In this document: positions 62,001-64,000 of the stretch, in pieces | How the letters are laid out: every line of letters begins with the position of its first letter | Position numbering within the stretch: position 1 is the first letter of the stretch | Assembly (NCBI GenBank): GCA_034687125.1 | Contig: JAQGBZ010000078.1 | Span: 62,001 to 126,000 of the forward strand | DNA length: 64,000 nucleotides | DNA from: Neelides folsomi | Taxonomy: Eukaryota > Arthropoda > Collembola > Neelipleona > Neelidae | Reading direction: 5' to 3' | Notes under the pieces: model-generated | Databases searched by the model: none | Seen by the model: the letters and a program-made list of their open reading frames with translations, nothing else | What the model was told of the DNA's origin: nothing | Position numbers and translations under genes: made by a program

Positions 62001-62582
62001 GAGATCGATAAGAAGGAGACGAACGCGAGTAAGATGGATGATTCTCAAAAAGAACATTTGAGGGTTCAAAGAGGGGAAATGCTGAACTTGTCTATATTAC
62101 ATATTTCGAAAGCTCTGTCTTAAAATGTCCTACTGTTTACAAGTTGAAAATAATTTTCAGAATCCTTTGTTCATTCTAATTTTTAAAACTGTTGCAATTA
62201 GAATTATTAAATTATATTCTAAAATTTAGAACAAACCTTTAGGCCAATTCTGTTTATCAGGGTTGGAGCATAGGGATCGGTTGAAATGCTCTTCAAGGAC
62301 TCTTGAGACATCTCCAGAATAGTGGACAAATACGACGCAGTTGGCCGAGATGTACTGAGCACGATGGGAAGTGACATGGTGGGCAAGCGGGGGTTCAGAC
62401 GTCGATGCGCTGCTTGAACTTCTCCCGCCGATTACGGGGCTCCCCGCCCTCCGCCCGCTTGACCCAACTGACAGTCCAGCTGAATTCGAAGCGGGTAGGA
62501 CGGGGCCTGGGGAATTGTACGACGAATTGTCGGAGTGACAGGATTCCGGCGGTGAAGGCGCTTGAGGAAACTTGAACGCTTT
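56040..62582 (-). CDS. vg: Vestigial, transcriptional cofactor of Scalloped/TEAD (5' end outside window)
   Basis: Three exons are visible: 62237-62582, 56813-57050 and 56040-56283 (or ending 56060 if spliced onward). They join in frame for 275 residues; the first coding exon lies beyond 64000. The first visible exon carries a Ser/Pro-rich region and the TONDU/Vg motif AQYISANCVVFVHYSGDVSR followed by VLEEHFNRSL, which binds the TEA domain of Scalloped. The second has FWNSNYQAAKPLPSYG, SDPWHYPL and Tyr/Pro-rich activation-type sequence. The third reads RFNAAQYGSLFLAGAAAA and ends HLADYSAAAAAHYSNM, as in insect Vestigial C-termini. Vestigial with Scalloped is a selector for wing and muscle fate in insects. 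The frame can run through the GTAAAT site to a stop at 56040-56042, or splice to another exon; I cannot decide which. Confidence 0.92.
57051..62236 (-). other. Large vestigial intron with GC-richer blocks
   Basis: This 5.2 kb GT-AG intron contains blocks clearly richer in GC than the AT-rich DNA around them (about 57130-57620, 58260-59060 and 61020-61880), with many chance frames. An ATG-started 126-codon frame on the minus strand (57865-58245) starts with a signal-peptide-like segment (MDVLFHSCVLTLFLSFFCLA) but has no recognisable domain. In Drosophila key vestigial enhancers lie in introns, so regulatory content is plausible here. Confidence 0.6.
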
Positions 62583-64000
62583 CTGGAAATCAAATAAATC
62601 AAAATTGAGGATTAAATTCAATGCTACTGGACCTGAATACGAAGTAAAATACTATTGTATTTAAAGTGACATTCTTATATTTATTTTAAAAAGATAGTAC
62701 AAACGGAGTTTCATTATTTTGAGTGAACAAGCAGCAGTAGCATAAGAAATTTGCAATTGTGTAGTAATGAGATAGAAATTCTATGTATAAGATTCCATGT
62801 CCAATAGTTAAGATTGAAGATTAGGTTGTTAGTCAGCAGAATGCAGAAGCGAGGAATTTCAAGTCATATGAGATGATATTGAATAGGAAAGTTGTGATAA
62901 AAGCGTAGATGTTGAACTTGTCTCCCCGACCCAACTGATTTATTCGGGAAGAATTAATTGGCCATTTATAAGTGAGGGAATCTGGACTGTGGAGGGAGAT
63001 GAATTGCCAATGTTCCCTGTCAATTCTCTATTAGTGAGAAATTACTTGCTGGGGAGTTCGTGAGGAAGGACGGTGATCTTCGAGCAACTCTTTAATTAAA
63101 TCTTATTACAAAGAGTTGAAGAAATCTGGAAAAAGACTCGCTCTGGTAAGAATGGGAGAAATAGGGAAAAGTGGAGGAATAAACACCTCACCTGAGCAGC
63201 AATCAAAAGATCGGGTTTAATAGCCCATAAATTCCCTCAGTAATGGGGCGAAAATTTATGGAGATCCCATAATTCCCTCATAAAATATACGCAATCTCCC
63301 AGAGCTCTCTCATAAGAATTGAACCAACTCATTTAATTCGAACGAGGCTTATATGTATACACTTTGCCAGACTTTCAATTTACTCCTTCAAAGGTGGTGA
63401 AGTGGCCGATAAGCGAATCTCAAATGGCAATATTTGTTTAGTGAAGATGGAGAGCCGCAAGGGCGAAACGTCTCGCGTGTGTTTGGGGCAAACATCTCGG
63501 CGGCGGCCCTCGTCATTGAGAACATAAACTTCCACTTCGTTCTACACTCTCCGTCGTGTAGATGGGCATTTATTATATGAGTTTCGCTGGAATAAATGAA
63601 TTTTGATTCCATTAGGGGCCGAGAGAATACAAATGAGGTGGTGAAGGCGGTGGATCGAGTCCCTGAGTTATGATTATTATTTGAAAATCCAGTTGCGGGT
63701 GAAATATGGTTATAGCCTCCTCCCGATCAGGTTGCTCCGCTCATCTCCCATCCCTCATCTCCAGTCTCCCCGTCCAAACAGAGAGACTTGGACTTGTTTG
63801 GGTTGAAGGAACCTATGTGTGACTGTGACGACTCTTGGGAGTCGAACTCATCAATCAGCTTTTCGGCTATTCACAAAACCCACCTCTAAAGAACCTGACG
63901 ACCTAAAAGTGATAGATAGACGAGAGAGGACAAAAAAGACTAAATGAAATACGAGCATGAAATTGAGAGCAAAATTGAACCAATGTCATTTTTAACTTTT
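62583..64000 (-). other. Upstream intron or 5' region of vestigial
   Basis: The phase-0 acceptor at 62583-62584 shows that an upstream exon exists, but I find no exon with a Vestigial N-terminus (Tyr-rich, MYxxYYPY type) in the remaining 1.4 kb. The region is probably intron 1, with a GC-richer block near 63400-63860. Confidence 0.5.

Noticed and set aside
1-64000. CRISPR arrays, operons, phage or plasmid features
   Set aside because: Spliced animal genes throughout; no regularly spaced direct repeats or bacterial gene organisation.

Overview
The window is nuclear DNA from an animal. The coding genes carry short GT-AG introns, mostly 50 to 200 bases, and sit in very AT-rich flanks. The gene set points to an arthropod: vestigial, an OIG-4-type single-Ig protein, attractin/distracted, and small Gly/Tyr-rich secreted peptides behind TATA boxes. 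A maT/Tc1-type transposase remnant and the Gly/Tyr peptides recall crustaceans, especially copepods such as sea lice, but the species cannot be fixed from the sequence alone. Most real genes only appear after exons are joined, so I built exon models by hand. Every complete model closes in frame.

Layout. 1-2224 (+): 3' part of an ARMC5-like armadillo/BTB gene, cut by the window edge. 2658-3338 (-): a three-exon OIG-4-like secreted Ig protein. 6145-7790 (+): a four-exon ENPP6-like ectophosphodiesterase with a GPI-type tail. 9341-11936 (+): a nine-exon ABCD4-like transporter. 12700-13557 (-): a two-exon CIDE-N protein. 14671-15280: a deleted maT/Tc1-like transposon, with a lone terminal-repeat copy near 12173. 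15862-21699: three small Gly/Tyr-rich secreted peptide genes (two -, one +), each with only four codons in its first coding exon. 27379-28781 (-): a two-exon unrecognised secreted protein. 33452-37337 (-): the SAGA subunit SPT20 (SUPT20H) in six exons. 38748-45232 (-): attractin/distracted in twenty exons, apparently without the C-type lectin domain. 46389-47411 (+): a SIAH-like RING/zinc-finger protein with a C-terminal membrane segment. 48170-48868: a large foldback (inverted repeat) element. 50017-50506 (-): a small unrecognised membrane protein. 56040-62582 (-): vestigial, its first exon beyond the right edge, with a 5.2 kb intron holding GC-richer blocks.

The genes are unrelated housekeeping, signalling and developmental genes with no operon-like arrangement. 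ABCD4 and the CIDE-N gene converge, and attractin and the RING gene diverge. The stretches 22-31 kb and 54.5-62 kb are clearly richer in GC than the AT-rich deserts at 7.8-9.3, 31-33.4 and 51-53.6 kb. They contain chance open frames but few convincing exons, and cis-regulatory DNA is a reasonable reading for the vestigial intron.
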